Assembly: GCF_009746125.1 (NCBI RefSeq)
Contig: NZ_CP041352.1
Coordinates: 1,782,436 to 1,846,435, forward strand
Direction of reading: 5' to 3'
Origin: Casimicrobium huifangae
GTDB lineage: Bacteria; Pseudomonadota; Gammaproteobacteria; Burkholderiales; Casimicrobiaceae
Length of the DNA stretch: 64,000 nucleotides
Positions 17,621-27,458 of the stretch are shown here, one piece after another. The stretch's first letter is position 1; every line of letters starts with the position of its first letter. The position numbers and the translations under genes were made by a program. Below the pieces are notes generated by a model. That model ran no database searches. It saw only the letters and a list, made by a program, of their open reading frames with translations, and was not told the DNA's origin.

Positions 17621-19998
17621 CCCGTATCTCCCGCAGCATTCCGTTCTCACCGCGCCGCGTCGCTCTTGGCTTGTTCTCTGCAGGAATGCTCGGCCTGTCG
17701 GTCGCGTCGCATGCTATCGATCCGATCACGGTACGTGACATTCGGGTCGAAGGCTTGCAGCGTACGGATGCAGGCACAGTATTCAACTACCTCGGCATCA
17801 AGGTCGGTGATCGTTTCGACGACGCTGCGGCATCGGCGGCGATCAAGGCCCTGTTTGCGACCGGCTTCTTTCGTGATGTGCGAATTGAGGTTCAGGATAA
17901 CGTCGTTATCGTCTCGGTCGTCGAGCGACCGACCATCGCCTCGATCGATATTACGGGCGCGAAGGAATTCGACAAGGATACGCTGAAGAAGGCGCTGCGG
18001 GATGCAGGGCTCTCGGAAGGTCGCATTTTTGATCGTACGACGCTGGACAAGGCGGAGCAGGAGATCAAGAAGCAGTACCTGTCTCGCGGCCGCTATGACG
18101 TGGAAGTCACTACCACGCTGACGCCCCTGGAGCGCAATCGCACGGGCGTGTCGATCGTGGTGAAGGAAGGCGAAGTCGCCCGCATTGAGTCGATCAATAT
18201 TGTCGGCGCCAGTGCAATCCCCGAGAAGACATTGTTGTCCGAGATCCAGCTCACCACTGGCGGCTGGCTCTCCTGGTATACCAAGGACGATCAGTACTCG
18301 AAGCAAAAACTGCAAGCCGATCTCGAGACTATCCGCAGCTACTACACCAATCGCGGTTACCTCGAATTCAACGTCGAGTCGACGCAGGTCTCGCTGTCTC
18401 CGGACAAGACGCGGGTCTTCATCACCGTCAACATCACCGAAGGCGCGCAGTACACGGTATCGTCAATCGGCATGAGCGGCGAACTGCTGCTTTCTGAGGC
18501 CGAATTGCGGCCGCTCATTCGTGTGCAACCGGGTGAAATATTCTCCCGGACCAGGCTCGCAGACAGCGCCAAGGCGATCAGTGACCGCCTCGGCCGGGAG
18601 GGTTACGCCTTCGCCTCGGTCAACGCTGTGCCGGAGCTCGATCGCGAGAAGAGGACCGTTGCCTTCAACTTTGTCGTTGATCCGGGCCGCCGCGTTTACG
18701 TTCGTCGCATCAATGTCTCCGGCAATGCGCAGACCCGTGACGAAGTGATTCGCCGCGAGTTGCGGCAACTCGAAGCGTCCTGGTACGACCAGAGCAAGAT
18801 TCAGCGATCCAAGGTCAGACTGGATCGTCTTGGCTTCTTCTCCGAGGTGACGCTTGACAATCAGCCGGTGCCTGGCGCGAGCGATCAGGTTGACATCGAC
18901 GTTGCAGTGACCGAAAAGAACACCGGTAGCCTGAACGCTGGCGCCGGATATTCGAGCGCTGACAAGTTGGTGCTGACGGCCTCCATTTCCCAGAACAACG
19001 TACTGGGTACCGGAAATTCGCTTGCGCTGCAGGTAAACACCAGCCGCACGTCAAAGACCGCAGTGATGTCTTACACCAATCCATACTGGACTCCGGATGG
19101 TGTGAGTCGTGGCATTGATTTGTATCGCCGCACCTATGACCCGACTACCACCGGTGTAGGCAGCTACGTGCTCGGTACCTATGGCGCTGGTCTTCGCTTT
19201 GGCATCCCGATCAGCGAGACCGACAGCATCAGCGCCGGTGTAACGGCTGAAAACTCCAACCTCAAGCTGTATCCCGGCCTGAGTCCGCAACGATTCTTCG
19301 ATTTCGCCAACGAGTTTGGCTACAACAACAACACCTACAAGGTCTCGTCGGGCTGGGCGCGCGATACCCGGGACAGCCTGACCTACCCCACTCGTGGATG
19401 GCTGCAGAGTGTGGGCGTCGAAGCCACGCTGCCGGTGACCAACCTCAAGTTCTACAAGCTGAGCTATCAGGGTCAGGCGTTCCTCCCGATCTATGCGGAC
19501 TTTGTTTATGGTCTGAACGTCGAGCTCGGTTTTGCCAATGGTTATGGCGGCCGCTCGCTGCCGTTCTTCCAGAACTACTACGGCGGCGGCGTCGGTTCGG
19601 TGCGGGGTTACGAAACGAATTCGCTGGGTCCGCGGGAGGCTGTGACGTCCTCTGTGACGACCAACCCTGACGGTACGACCTCATCAACGACGTCGTACAC
19701 CGGAAACGCGACTGGTGGCCGGCGCAAGTTCACGATGAACAACGAGATACTGTTCCCGTTCCCGGGTACCAAGAACGACAAATCGGTGCGCGGTTCGTTC
19801 TTCTTCGATGCGGGTCAGATCTACGACAAGGGTGATCCGCTGCAAAAGGACAACGAGCGGGTGCACTTCTCGGCGGGTTTTGCGGTGGCGTGGCAGTCGC
19901 CCATCGGTGCGCTGAAATTCAGCTACGCGATTCCATTGGCAAGCAAACCGGGCGACAAGACGCAACGGTTCCAGTTCCAGGTCGGCACGCTGTTCTAG
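17617..19998 (+). CDS. bamA: Outer membrane protein assembly factor BamA
   Basis: Core of the BAM machine that folds beta-barrels into the outer membrane; 793 residues. After a signal peptide (to about residue 33, ...S-H-A) come five POTRA repeats (about 35-435), then a 16-strand barrel. The barrel carries the substrate-gating V-R-G-Y motif (G-S-V-R-G-Y-E-T) near residue 665 and ends in Phe. The start is GTG 17617, overlapping the rseP stop. A Ser/Thr-rich loop (S-S-V-T-T-N-P-D-G-T-T-S-S) after V-R-G-Y looks like an extended extracellular loop. Confidence 0.97.
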   Translation: MTRISRSIPFSPRRVALGLFSAGMLGLSVASHAIDPITVRDIRVEGLQRTDAGTVFNYLGIKVGDRFDDAAASAAIKALFATGFFRDVRIEVQDNVVIVSVVERPTIASIDITGAKEFDKDTLKKALRDAGLSEGRIFDRTTLDKAEQEIKKQYLSRGRYDVEVTTTLTPLERNRTGVSIVVKEGEVARIESINIVGASAIPEKTLLSEIQLTTGGWLSWYTKDDQYSKQKLQADLETIRSYYTNRGYLEFNVESTQVSLSPDKTRVFITVNITEGAQYTVSSIGMSGELLLSEAELRPLIRVQPGEIFSRTRLADSAKAISDRLGREGYAFASVNAVPELDREKRTVAFNFVVDPGRRVYVRRINVSGNAQTRDEVIRRELRQLEASWYDQSKIQRSKVRLDRLGFFSEVTLDNQPVPGASDQVDIDVAVTEKNTGSLNAGAGYSSADKLVLTASISQNNVLGTGNSLALQVNTSRTSKTAVMSYTNPYWTPDGVSRGIDLYRRTYDPTTTGVGSYVLGTYGAGLRFGIPISETDSISAGVTAENSNLKLYPGLSPQRFFDFANEFGYNNNTYKVSSGWARDTRDSLTYPTRGWLQSVGVEATLPVTNLKFYKLSYQGQAFLPIYADFVYGLNVELGFANGYGGRSLPFFQNYYGGGVGSVRGYETNSLGPREAVTSSVTTNPDGTTSSTTSYTGNATGGRRKFTMNNEILFPFPGTKNDKSVRGSFFFDAGQIYDKGDPLQKDNERVHFSAGFAVAWQSPIGALKFSYAIPLASKPGDKTQRFQFQVGTLF

Positions 19999-20010
19999 GA
20001 GTTGAAGGCG

Positions 20011-20553
20011 ATGCAGAAAAAATCCATGTTGAAACGATGGCTCGCAGCCTTTGCGTCGCTGGCCGTTATCGGGCTTTCGACAGCAGTTGCGACGGCTCAG
20101 ACGGGGGCCGTACGTACGCCAGACATCAAGATCGGCGTGGTCAATACCGAAAAGCTGCTCAAGGAGTCGGCGCCGGCGCAACGTGCCTTCAAGAAGCTTG
20201 AGCGTGAGTTTGCAACGCGGCAGGCGGACGTTGAACGCACCGCGAAGAAGTTTCGCGATCTGTCGACGGCTTTTGAAAAGGATCAGTTGACCTTGTCCGA
20301 CGCTGATCGTCGTAACCGCCAGCGTGAGCTGGAGGTTCTGAGTCGCGATCTGCAGCGCGCCCAGCGCGAGCTGCGCGAGGACGAGAACCTGCGACGCAAT
20401 GAAGAGCTCGCCGCCCTGCAGGATCGTCTGCAGAAGGCTATTCAGCAAATCGCCGAAGCGGAGAAGTTTGATCTGATCCTGCAGGAGGCGGTCTACATCA
20501 GCGCCCGAATCGACATCACAGATCGTGTGCTGAAAGCCCTCGCCGATAAGTAG
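20011..20553 (+). CDS. skp: OmpH/Skp periplasmic chaperone
   Basis: Trimeric periplasmic holdase that carries unfolded outer-membrane proteins to BamA. 180 residues with a signal peptide (basic M-Q-K-K-S-M-L-K-R, hydrophobic core, cut near A-T-A-Q), a short strand I-G-V-V-N-T-E-K-L and a long charged coiled coil (about 45-150). ATG 20011 is preceded by GGAG at nine bases; the in-frame TTG at 20002 touches that site and is rejected. Located between bamA and lpxD as usual. Confidence 0.94.
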   Translation: MQKKSMLKRWLAAFASLAVIGLSTAVATAQTGAVRTPDIKIGVVNTEKLLKESAPAQRAFKKLEREFATRQADVERTAKKFRDLSTAFEKDQLTLSDADRRNRQRELEVLSRDLQRAQRELREDENLRRNEELAALQDRLQKAIQQIAEAEKFDLILQEAVYISARIDITDRVLKALADK

Positions 20554-20560
20554 GTATCGC

Positions 20561-21568
20561 ATGGGCCGTGCAGTCGCTCAGCCTCTGGCGACCGGACAGA
20601 TTGCTGAAAAACTTGATTGCACGCTGCGCGGTGACGCTACGGTAATGGTGCGCTCTGTTGCCGCGCTGGATAGTGCGGTCGACGGTGATCTTGCATTTTT
20701 CTCTGACAACAAGCACCGCCGTGCTGCGCATGCGTCTGCTGCATCGATCCTGATTGCACGCAGTGCGGATGCGGATGAACTGGCCCGCAGCCCGCTTGGT
20801 CCCCGGGTGCTACTGCTGCATCCAGCGCCCCACCTTGCATTCGCCGGGGCGCTCGAGCTTCTGTTTCCCGCGATCACGTTGGTGCCAGGCGTTGCAGCCT
20901 CCGCCGTCGTCCATGCCACGGCGGAGGTCCGTGGCGCCAAGATTGGTGATATGGCGACAGTGGGCGCCGGATCACGGGTTGGTGTCGGTACCTCCGTCGC
21001 CAGCCACTGCAGCATCGGCGACAATGTTGTCATCGGTACTGATTGCGTCATCCATGCAGGTGTGCGCATTGGTTCCGGGACCAAAATTGGTGATCGCTGC
21101 GTTATTCAGAGTGGCGCGGTCATTGGCTCCGACGGTTTTGGCTTTCAACCGACACGGCAGGGCTGGCAGAAAGTACAGCAGGTGGGGTTTGTCGTCATCG
21201 GCAACGACGTGGAAATCGGCGCCAACACGACCATTGACCGGGGTGCGATCGACGATACGGTCATTGGCAATGGGGTCAAGATAGACAATCTCGTGCAGAT
21301 TGGACACAACTGCCGCATTGGCGATCACACCGCGATTGCCGGTTGCGTCGGCATTGCTGGCAGCGCAATCATCGGCGCTCGCTGCATGCTGGGTGGCGCG
21401 GCGATGGTGAATGGCCACCTGAGCATCTGCGATGATGTCGTCGTGTCGGGTGGCACCCTGGTGGCGGCGTCGATCAACACGCCCGGCCGCTACACCGGTG
21501 TTTTCCCTTCGACTGAGCACCGCACCTGGACAAAAATCGCGGCCGGACTGCGACGTAGCGCCCGTTAG
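20561..21568 (+). CDS. lpxD: UDP-3-O-acylglucosamine N-acyltransferase
   Basis: Third step of lipid A synthesis, adding the N-linked 3-hydroxyacyl chain (EC 2.3.1.191). 335 residues: an N-terminal uridine-binding domain with D-L-A-F-F-S-D-N-K, then a left-handed beta-helix of hexapeptide repeats (about 110-300) containing G-S-D-G-F-G-F and the catalytic-His region I-G-H-N-C-R-I. Seven bases after skp. Confidence 0.96.
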   Translation: MGRAVAQPLATGQIAEKLDCTLRGDATVMVRSVAALDSAVDGDLAFFSDNKHRRAAHASAASILIARSADADELARSPLGPRVLLLHPAPHLAFAGALELLFPAITLVPGVAASAVVHATAEVRGAKIGDMATVGAGSRVGVGTSVASHCSIGDNVVIGTDCVIHAGVRIGSGTKIGDRCVIQSGAVIGSDGFGFQPTRQGWQKVQQVGFVVIGNDVEIGANTTIDRGAIDDTVIGNGVKIDNLVQIGHNCRIGDHTAIAGCVGIAGSAIIGARCMLGGAAMVNGHLSICDDVVVSGGTLVAASINTPGRYTGVFPSTEHRTWTKIAAGLRRSAR

Positions 21569-21616
21569 GGTGTAACAGTCGCCGCCTCGCTGGGCAGATT
21601 TGCGAAAATTCAGCGC

Positions 21617-22087
21617 ATGACTGAATCCGCCACCCCAAATACGCCGCTGTTCGAAGTCACCCAGATCCGGGAGCTGCTTCCGCATCGCTACCCGTTCCTG
21701 CTGGTCGATCGCGTTTTGTCACTGGTCCCCGGTAAGTCAGTGCGGGCGATCAAGAACGTGACGATCAACGAGCCGTTCTTTCAGGGCCACTTTCCGGGCA
21801 AGCCGGTCATGCCGGGAGTTTTGATCATCGAAGCAATGGCTCAGGCGGCTGGCGTGCTGGCGTTCAAATCGGTGCCACCTGCACCGGACAATCGCCAGCA
21901 GATCGTCTATCTGGCCGGCATCGACGGTGCACGTTTCAAGCGCATGGTCATTCCCGGCGATCAACTGGTGCTGGAAGCCGACGTTGATCGCATCGTTCGC
22001 AACATCGGCAAGTTCCGCTGCCGCGCGCTCGTTGATGGCCAGCTCGCTGCCGAGGCGCTGCTGATGGCCGCTTTGCAGGTGGCCTGA
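21617..22087 (+). CDS. fabZ: 3-hydroxyacyl-ACP dehydratase FabZ
   Basis: Hot-dog-fold dehydratase of fatty-acid elongation (EC 4.2.1.59), 156 residues. [13 protein letters not shown] and [20 protein letters not shown] carry the catalytic His and Glu. Its stop overlaps the lpxA start by one base. It competes with LpxA for 3-hydroxyacyl-ACP, which is why the two genes sit together. Confidence 0.97.
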   Translation: MTESATPNTPLFEVTQIRELLPHRYPFLLVDRVLSLVPGKSVRAIKNVTINEPFFQGHFPGKPVMPGVLIIEAMAQAAGVLAFKSVPPAPDNRQQIVYLAGIDGARFKRMVIPGDQLVLEADVDRIVRNIGKFRCRALVDGQLAAEALLMAALQVA

Positions 22088-22878
22088 TGGCGCACGTTCA
22101 TGCGCTCTCGATGGTCCATCCGGATGCGAAACTCGCGCCTGATGTTGAGGTGGGCCCGTTCTGCACGATTGGCGCCGGCGTGACGATCGGCGCCGGCTCG
22201 AAGCTCGTCTCCCACGTTGTGATCGATGGCCACACCACCATCGGTGGTGGCAATGTCTTCTATCCGTTTTGCTCCATTGGTCTGGCCTCACAGGACAAGA
22301 AGTACGCCAACGAACCGACTCGGGTCGTCATCGGCGACAGCAACGTCTTTCGTGAGAACTGCACGGTGCACCGTGGAACGGTGCAGGACAAGGGGCTCAC
22401 CAGCATCGGCTCGCGTGGTCTGTTCATGGCCTCGGCGCACGTGGCTCACGATTGCGTGGTTGGCGATGACGTCATTCTCGCCAACGCGGCGACCCTCGGT
22501 GGTCATGTACGCGTTGGTAACTGGGCCATTCTTGGCGGACTCGCTGGCGTCCACCAGTTCTGCCGCGTGGGGGAACATGCGATGGTTGGTGGTGCCTCCT
22601 GCGTGCTGCAGGATGTCGCTCCCTATGTTCTTGGGCAGGGCAATCCGTTCAGCCTCAGCACGGTCAATGCCGAGGGGCTGAAGCGGCGCGGCTTTTCGCC
22701 GGAAGCGATTGCTGCCGTGCGCAATGCCTATAAGACTGTCTTCCGCAATAACCTCACCTTGAAGGAAGCCATTGCGGTGCTGGAGGCGGAGCAGGGCACG
22801 GCAAGCGACGAAATCCGTGCCGCGCTGCATCCGTTGCTGAGCTTTCTGCAAACACCTGGCCGGGGGCTTGCGCGCTAG
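22087..22878 (+). CDS. lpxA: Acyl-ACP--UDP-N-acetylglucosamine O-acyltransferase
   Basis: First step of lipid A synthesis (EC 2.3.1.129), 263 residues. Hexapeptide-repeat left-handed helix from the N-terminus (V-H-P-D-A-K-L-A-P-D-V) with the catalytic-His segment S-A-H-V-A-H-D-C near residue 120, the G-G-L-A-G-V-H-Q-F loop and a helical C-terminus (L-K-R-R-G-F-S). Three bases before lpxB. Confidence 0.97.
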   Translation: MAHVHALSMVHPDAKLAPDVEVGPFCTIGAGVTIGAGSKLVSHVVIDGHTTIGGGNVFYPFCSIGLASQDKKYANEPTRVVIGDSNVFRENCTVHRGTVQDKGLTSIGSRGLFMASAHVAHDCVVGDDVILANAATLGGHVRVGNWAILGGLAGVHQFCRVGEHAMVGGASCVLQDVAPYVLGQGNPFSLSTVNAEGLKRRGFSPEAIAAVRNAYKTVFRNNLTLKEAIAVLEAEQGTASDEIRAALHPLLSFLQTPGRGLAR

Positions 22879-22881
22879 TCG

Positions 22882-24051
22882 ATGTCGGACGTTGTTATCG
22901 TCGCCGGGGAGACCTCGGGCGACCAGTTGGCCGCAGATCTCGTCGAACGTGTCCGGCGCGTTGATCCTTCGGTGCGGTTTCACGGCATCGCCGGGCCACG
23001 CATGCGCGCTGCCGGCGTCAGCACCTGGATCGACTCGGAAACGCTCGCCGTCCGCGGCTATGCCGAGGTGCTGGCGGCGTTGCCGCGTATCTTGCGCGCC
23101 AAACGGGCGTTGTTGCAGCAAACGCTGGACAAACGTCCTGCCTTATATATCGGCGTCGATGCGCCAGACTTCAATTTGCGTGTCGAACGTGAACTGAAGG
23201 CGCACGGTATCCGCACGCTGCACTTTGTCTGCCCATCGTTCTGGGCCTGGCGACCGGAGCGGGCAGCGCGCTTCCGCGACTCTGCGGATCATGTCTTGTG
23301 TCTGTTCCCGTTCGAACCAGCACTCCTGGCGCAGCACCAGGTGCCGGCGACATTTGTTGGACATCCGCTCGCAACGGCGCCATTGCGTCATGCCGATCGC
23401 GAACGTCTTCGTCGCAAACTGGAGCACCATGACGCACCCGCCGGTGCGCCGCTGATTGCCGTTCTACCCGGTTCGCGCGTTGACGAGATTGATCGCCACG
23501 CCGAATTGTTTGTGGCTGTGATGAAGCGGCTGTCAAACCGGTTTGTCGGGGCGCGATTCGTAGTTCCGCTCGTCACGCGCGAAACACGGGAACGTTTCGA
23601 AAATGTCCTTTGGCGCGATGCCGAGGCGTTGGTGCCGCAGGTACAGCTGCTGTTCGGGCATGCCGACTTCGCCCTCCGCGCGGCCGACGTCGCTCTGGTG
23701 GCATCGGGCACGGCGACGCTTGAGGCAGCCATGCTGGGTGTGCCACAGGTGGTCAGCTACCGAGTCAGCGCGCTGACGGCGATGATCGTGCGCCGCAAGC
23801 TGAAGAGCCCTTATGTATCGCTGCCAAACATTCTCGCCAATGATTGGTGCGTGCCAGAGCTGTTGCAGGAGGCAGCCACCGAAGATGCGCTGGATAGCGC
23901 CCTGAGCTGCCTGATCGCACAGCCGCGCCTGGCGGGCACCATGCGCGATGCCTATGCCCGGATGGGCGATGCCCTGCGGCCGCCGGCTTTGCCTGATTCG
24001 GACCCGCTCGCCAACGCGGTTCTTGCCGAAATTCGTTGGTCCCGCCGATGA
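22882..24051 (+). CDS. lpxB: Lipid-A-disaccharide synthase
   Basis: GT19 enzyme joining lipid X to UDP-diacylglucosamine (EC 2.4.1.182); peripheral inner-membrane protein of 389 residues. G-E-T-S-G-D at residue 9, the S-F-W-A-W segment, L-P-G-S-R near residue 195 and A-S-G-T-A-T-L-E-A for UDP binding are all present. Its stop overlaps the rnhB start (ATGA). Confidence 0.97.
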   Translation: MSDVVIVAGETSGDQLAADLVERVRRVDPSVRFHGIAGPRMRAAGVSTWIDSETLAVRGYAEVLAALPRILRAKRALLQQTLDKRPALYIGVDAPDFNLRVERELKAHGIRTLHFVCPSFWAWRPERAARFRDSADHVLCLFPFEPALLAQHQVPATFVGHPLATAPLRHADRERLRRKLEHHDAPAGAPLIAVLPGSRVDEIDRHAELFVAVMKRLSNRFVGARFVVPLVTRETRERFENVLWRDAEALVPQVQLLFGHADFALRAADVALVASGTATLEAAMLGVPQVVSYRVSALTAMIVRRKLKSPYVSLPNILANDWCVPELLQEAATEDALDSALSCLIAQPRLAGTMRDAYARMGDALRPPALPDSDPLANAVLAEIRWSRR

Positions 24052-24641
24052 CGCTGCTTTGCGGTGTTGACGAGGCTGGGCGCGGTCCGCTGGCGGGTCC
24101 GGTGTTCGCGGCGGCGGTTGTGCTCGGGCCGACCGCCGAGATAGACGGCATCGCCGACTCGAAGAAGCTTTCTGCCGCGCGACGAGATGCGCTGGCACCC
24201 CTGATTCGCGAGCAGGCGCAAGCTTGGGCGATTGCATCAGCCAGTGTGGCTGAAATCGACAGCATGAATATTCTGCAAGCCACCATGCTGGCGATGTTTC
24301 GGGCGGTGTCGCAGTTGCCGCCGGCTTGCCTGCAGCGCATCGTTATCGATGGCACCACCGTGCCGCGCGATTTGCGACCGTGGGCGCAGCAACGCGGAGT
24401 CGTGGTCGTGGCGCAAGCGCGCGCAGATGCCGACGTGCGTGAGGTCAGTGCGGCGTCGATTCTGGCCAAGACGGCGCGTGACGCCTACATGCTGGACGTA
24501 CACGCCCGCTATCCGCAGTACGCCTTCGACCAGCACAAGGGCTATGGCACGGCGGCACATATGGCGGCGCTGGGCGCGCACGGCCCCTGCCCCGAGCACC
24601 GGCGCAGCTTCGCACCGGTCGCACAGTGGCAACTGCTCTAG
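24048..24641 (+). CDS. rnhB: Ribonuclease HII
   Basis: Removes ribonucleotides from DNA-RNA hybrids (EC 3.1.26.4). 197 residues; [14 protein letters not shown] supplies the first catalytic Asp-Glu pair, and A-D-x-x-V-x-x-V-S-A-A-S-I-x-A-K-x-x-R-D the later acidic residues. ATG 24048 overlaps the lpxB stop; an in-frame ATG 12 bases earlier is less likely. End of the rpsB-to-rnhB run; convergent with the next gene with no spacer, so no separate terminator is seen. Confidence 0.95.
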   Translation: MTLLCGVDEAGRGPLAGPVFAAAVVLGPTAEIDGIADSKKLSAARRDALAPLIREQAQAWAIASASVAEIDSMNILQATMLAMFRAVSQLPPACLQRIVIDGTTVPRDLRPWAQQRGVVVVAQARADADVREVSAASILAKTARDAYMLDVHARYPQYAFDQHKGYGTAAHMAALGAHGPCPEHRRSFAPVAQWQLL

Positions 24642-25130
24642 TCAGCTCAGACTGACAAACTTGCTGTTGTGAAAGATCAGCGGCTGACCGTCATGCGTCG
24701 TGGCCCGTAGCACCTCGCCGACGAACAGCTCGTGGTCACCGACGCGATAGTCGTTGACCTTGCGGCAAACGAAATGCGCCAATGCGTGGCGGATCAGCGG
24801 TGGCGTGTTGGCCGCCTCAATCAGCTCGACACCTTCAAAGCGGTCCGGCACCCGGCTGGCAAAGCGTCGCGCGATGGCCTCCTGATCAGCAGCCAGCACG
24901 CTGACGCAGAAGGTCTGGGCGTCAACAAAAGCGCGGTGCAGGCCCGAGTTGACGCGCAGGCTCCACTGCACCAGCGGCGGGTCGAGCGAGACCGAGCCGA
25001 ACGAATTGGCGGTCATGCCAACCGGGTTGCCGGATTCGTCAAGCGTAGTGATGACAGTGACGCCGGTCGCAAAGCTCGCAAAAGCATGACGCAGCGCAAG
25101 GGGATCGAGATGGGGGGACGTGTGAGGCAT
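24642..25130 (-). CDS. Flavin reductase family (FMN-binding split barrel) protein
   Basis: 162-residue flavin reductase-like protein, probably reducing FMN or FAD with NAD(P)H for a partner monooxygenase. F-A-T-G-V-T-V-I-T-T, G-M-T-A-N-S-F-x-S-V-S-L-D-P-P and the D-H-E-L-F-V-G-E-V segment define the family. No monooxygenase is adjacent, so the partner is unknown. ATG 25130 gives the usual family N-terminus; ATG 25166, 12 codons upstream, is an alternative. Confidence 0.85.
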   Translation of the reverse strand: MPHTSPHLDPLALRHAFASFATGVTVITTLDESGNPVGMTANSFGSVSLDPPLVQWSLRVNSGLHRAFVDAQTFCVSVLAADQEAIARRFASRVPDRFEGVELIEAANTPPLIRHALAHFVCRKVNDYRVGDHELFVGEVLRATTHDGQPLIFHNSKFVSLS

Positions 25131-25198
25131 GCAAGGCTGAACAGGCTCACATACACTAGGACGCATTCCTCTTCGTGTGTCGAACCCAAGCCTTAATT

Positions 25199-26368
25199 AT
25201 GAAGCCTTCGATTCCCCTACTTGCCGTAATGTCGCTAGCTGCAGGGCTGGCATCGCCCCATGCGACCGCACAGATCAAGATTGGCGCCATGGTGTCGGCG
25301 ACGGGGCCTACGTCCGCCATCGGCATCCCCCAGCGCAATACCGTCTCCCTGTTGCCCTCCAGCGTGGCGGGTCAGACCATCGAGTACATCACGCTTGATG
25401 ATGGCGGCGACACGACGCGTGCAGTGCAGAACGCCAAGCAGTTGATCCAGCAGCACAAGGTTGACGCAATCATCGGCCCATCGACAACGCCCAACGCGCT
25501 CGCGATCCTGCCGATCATTGCTGAGGCCAAGGTGCCGCTGGTCAGTACCGTTGGCTCGCAGGCGGTGGTCGAGCCGCAGGATGCCACCAAGCGCTGGGTA
25601 TTCAAAACAACGCAGAACGACGACCTGATTGCCGAGGCGCTGGTCTCGCACATGGTTCGCGCCAAGGTCAAGCGGGTCGGCTATATCGGCTTCAATGACC
25701 CGTTTGGCGAAGGCTTTCTGAAGCTACTGCCCGGTCTTTTGACCAAGAACAGGATCGAACTGGTCGCCACGGAGAAGTACGCGCGCACCGATCAGTCGGT
25801 CACTGGTCAGGCACTGAAATTGATCGCGGCCAAGCCAGATGCCGTATTCGTCGCGGCCGTCGGCGGGCCGGCCGTGCTGCCGCAGGCCACGCTGCGCGAT
25901 CAGGGTTACAAGGGCTTCATCTATCAGACGCACGCCATTGCGACGCAGGATTTCATCAAGATCGGTGGTGCCAAGGTCGAGGGCACCGTGCTTGCTGCCG
26001 GCGGCATGCTGGTGTTCGACGAGATGAGCGACGCCAATCCGATCAAGAATGTCACCGCCCGCTACATCCGCGCCTATGAAAAGGTCTACGGTAATCGGCC
26101 CGCAACCTTCGGTGCCAATACTTACGACTCCGGCATCCTGCTGCAATACGCCATCCCCGACGCGCTGAAGAAGGGCGCGCCTGGCACGGAGGCATTCCGC
26201 ACAGCGCTGCGCGACTCACTGGAAGCGCAAAAGGAAATCGTCGGCTGCCAAGGCATCTTCAACATTACGCCCGCCAATCACAATGGCATGGACAAGCGCG
26301 CCCGTGACCTGATCACCATCAAGGACGGCAAGTTCCGTCTGCTGGGCGAGAGCAAGGTCGCACTCTAG
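25199..26368 (+). CDS. Branched-chain amino-acid-type ABC transporter substrate-binding protein
   Basis: Periplasmic binding protein of the LivK/Peripla_BP_6 type, 389 residues. A signal peptide (M-K-P-S-I-P-L-L..., cut near A-T-A-Q) precedes I-K-I-G-A-M-V-S-A-T-G-P, the D-D-G-G-D-T-T hinge region and repeated ligand-lobe motifs such as I-I-G-P-S-T-T-P-N-A. No permease or ATPase genes are nearby, so it is an orphan receptor; the ligand could be an aromatic or branched-chain acid. ATG 25199 chosen for the signal peptide. Confidence 0.87.
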   Translation: MKPSIPLLAVMSLAAGLASPHATAQIKIGAMVSATGPTSAIGIPQRNTVSLLPSSVAGQTIEYITLDDGGDTTRAVQNAKQLIQQHKVDAIIGPSTTPNALAILPIIAEAKVPLVSTVGSQAVVEPQDATKRWVFKTTQNDDLIAEALVSHMVRAKVKRVGYIGFNDPFGEGFLKLLPGLLTKNRIELVATEKYARTDQSVTGQALKLIAAKPDAVFVAAVGGPAVLPQATLRDQGYKGFIYQTHAIATQDFIKIGGAKVEGTVLAAGGMLVFDEMSDANPIKNVTARYIRAYEKVYGNRPATFGANTYDSGILLQYAIPDALKKGAPGTEAFRTALRDSLEAQKEIVGCQGIFNITPANHNGMDKRARDLITIKDGKFRLLGESKVAL

Positions 26369-26453
26369 AAGTCTGCCGGACGTTGGGTCGCGCAGCGGTG
26401 TCGGCGCCCGGCAACGCACACCGGGTGCGAAGATTTGTTTCAATGGAGCACGC

Positions 26454-27458
26454 ATGAAGTACAACCGTCTCGGCCAGAGCAATCTTCGCGTATCGGCGCT
26501 TTGCCTTGGCACCATGATGTTTGGCGATCAGACCGATGCCATGGAGTCGATGCGCATCGTCGATTTCGCGCGCGAGAAGGGCGTCAATTTCATCGACACG
26601 GCCGATGTTTATTCGCTCGGACGCAGCGAGGAGTTCACCGGCAGTGCGATTCGTGGCGACCGCGACTGGTGGGTGCTCGCCACCAAGGTCGGCAACCGGA
26701 TGAACACCGACGCCAGCGTGCCCAACCAGGATCGCTACTCGCGCAAATGGCTGCTGCGCGAGTGCGATGCCTCGCTCAAGCGGCTTGGTACCGATTACAT
26801 CGATATCTACTACCTGCACCGCGACTTTGAAGAAGACAACCTCGCCGAAGTTGTTTCGGGTCTGGGTGACCTGATCCGCAGCGGCCGGATTCGCTACTTT
26901 GGTGTATCCAACTTCCGCGCCTGGCGCATCGCGGAAGTGGTGGCCGAGTGCAAGCGGCAGGGCGTTCCACTGCCTGCCGTTTGCCAGCCGTATTACAACC
27001 TGCTCAACCGTTTGCCGGAGGTGGAGATCCTGCCCGCCTGTGGCTTCCACGGCCTTGGCGTGGCGCCGTATAGCCCGATCGCCCGTGGTGTGCTCACCGG
27101 CAAGTACAAGCCGGGCGACGAGCCGCCCGCAGACAGTCGCGCCGCGCGCGCTGATCGCCGCTTCATGCAGACCGAGTGGCGGCCGGAATCGCTGGTGATT
27201 GCGCAAAAGCTGGAGTGGCACGCCAAGGCTAAAGGCTTCTCGCTGGTGCAGTTCGCCACCGCGTGGGTGCTGGCGAACCGTTTTGTCACCAGCGTGATCA
27301 CCGGGCCCAAATCGCAGGCCCAGTTTGAGCCTTATTTCGGCGCACTGGATTACCCATGGGGTGAGGAGGACGAAGAAATCGTCGATTCACTGGTGCCGAA
27401 AGGGCATCCGTCAACCCCCGGCTACCATGATCCTGCGTATCCGTTTGTCGGACGCTAG
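26454..27458 (+). CDS. Aldo/keto reductase
   Basis: NADPH-dependent TIM-barrel oxidoreductase of 334 residues. The catalytic tetrad is visible: Asp48 and Tyr53 in F-I-D-T-A-D-V-Y, Lys78 in A-T-K-V-G and His122 in Y-Y-L-H-R-D. The form resembles the YajO/Tas group. Start ATG 26454 lies in a short spacer after the binding-protein gene, perhaps the same transcript. Its 3' end overlaps the convergent secreted protein gene by four bases. Substrate unknown. Confidence 0.9.
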   Translation: MKYNRLGQSNLRVSALCLGTMMFGDQTDAMESMRIVDFAREKGVNFIDTADVYSLGRSEEFTGSAIRGDRDWWVLATKVGNRMNTDASVPNQDRYSRKWLLRECDASLKRLGTDYIDIYYLHRDFEEDNLAEVVSGLGDLIRSGRIRYFGVSNFRAWRIAEVVAECKRQGVPLPAVCQPYYNLLNRLPEVEILPACGFHGLGVAPYSPIARGVLTGKYKPGDEPPADSRAARADRRFMQTEWRPESLVIAQKLEWHAKAKGFSLVQFATAWVLANRFVTSVITGPKSQAQFEPYFGALDYPWGEEDEEIVDSLVPKGHPSTPGYHDPAYPFVGR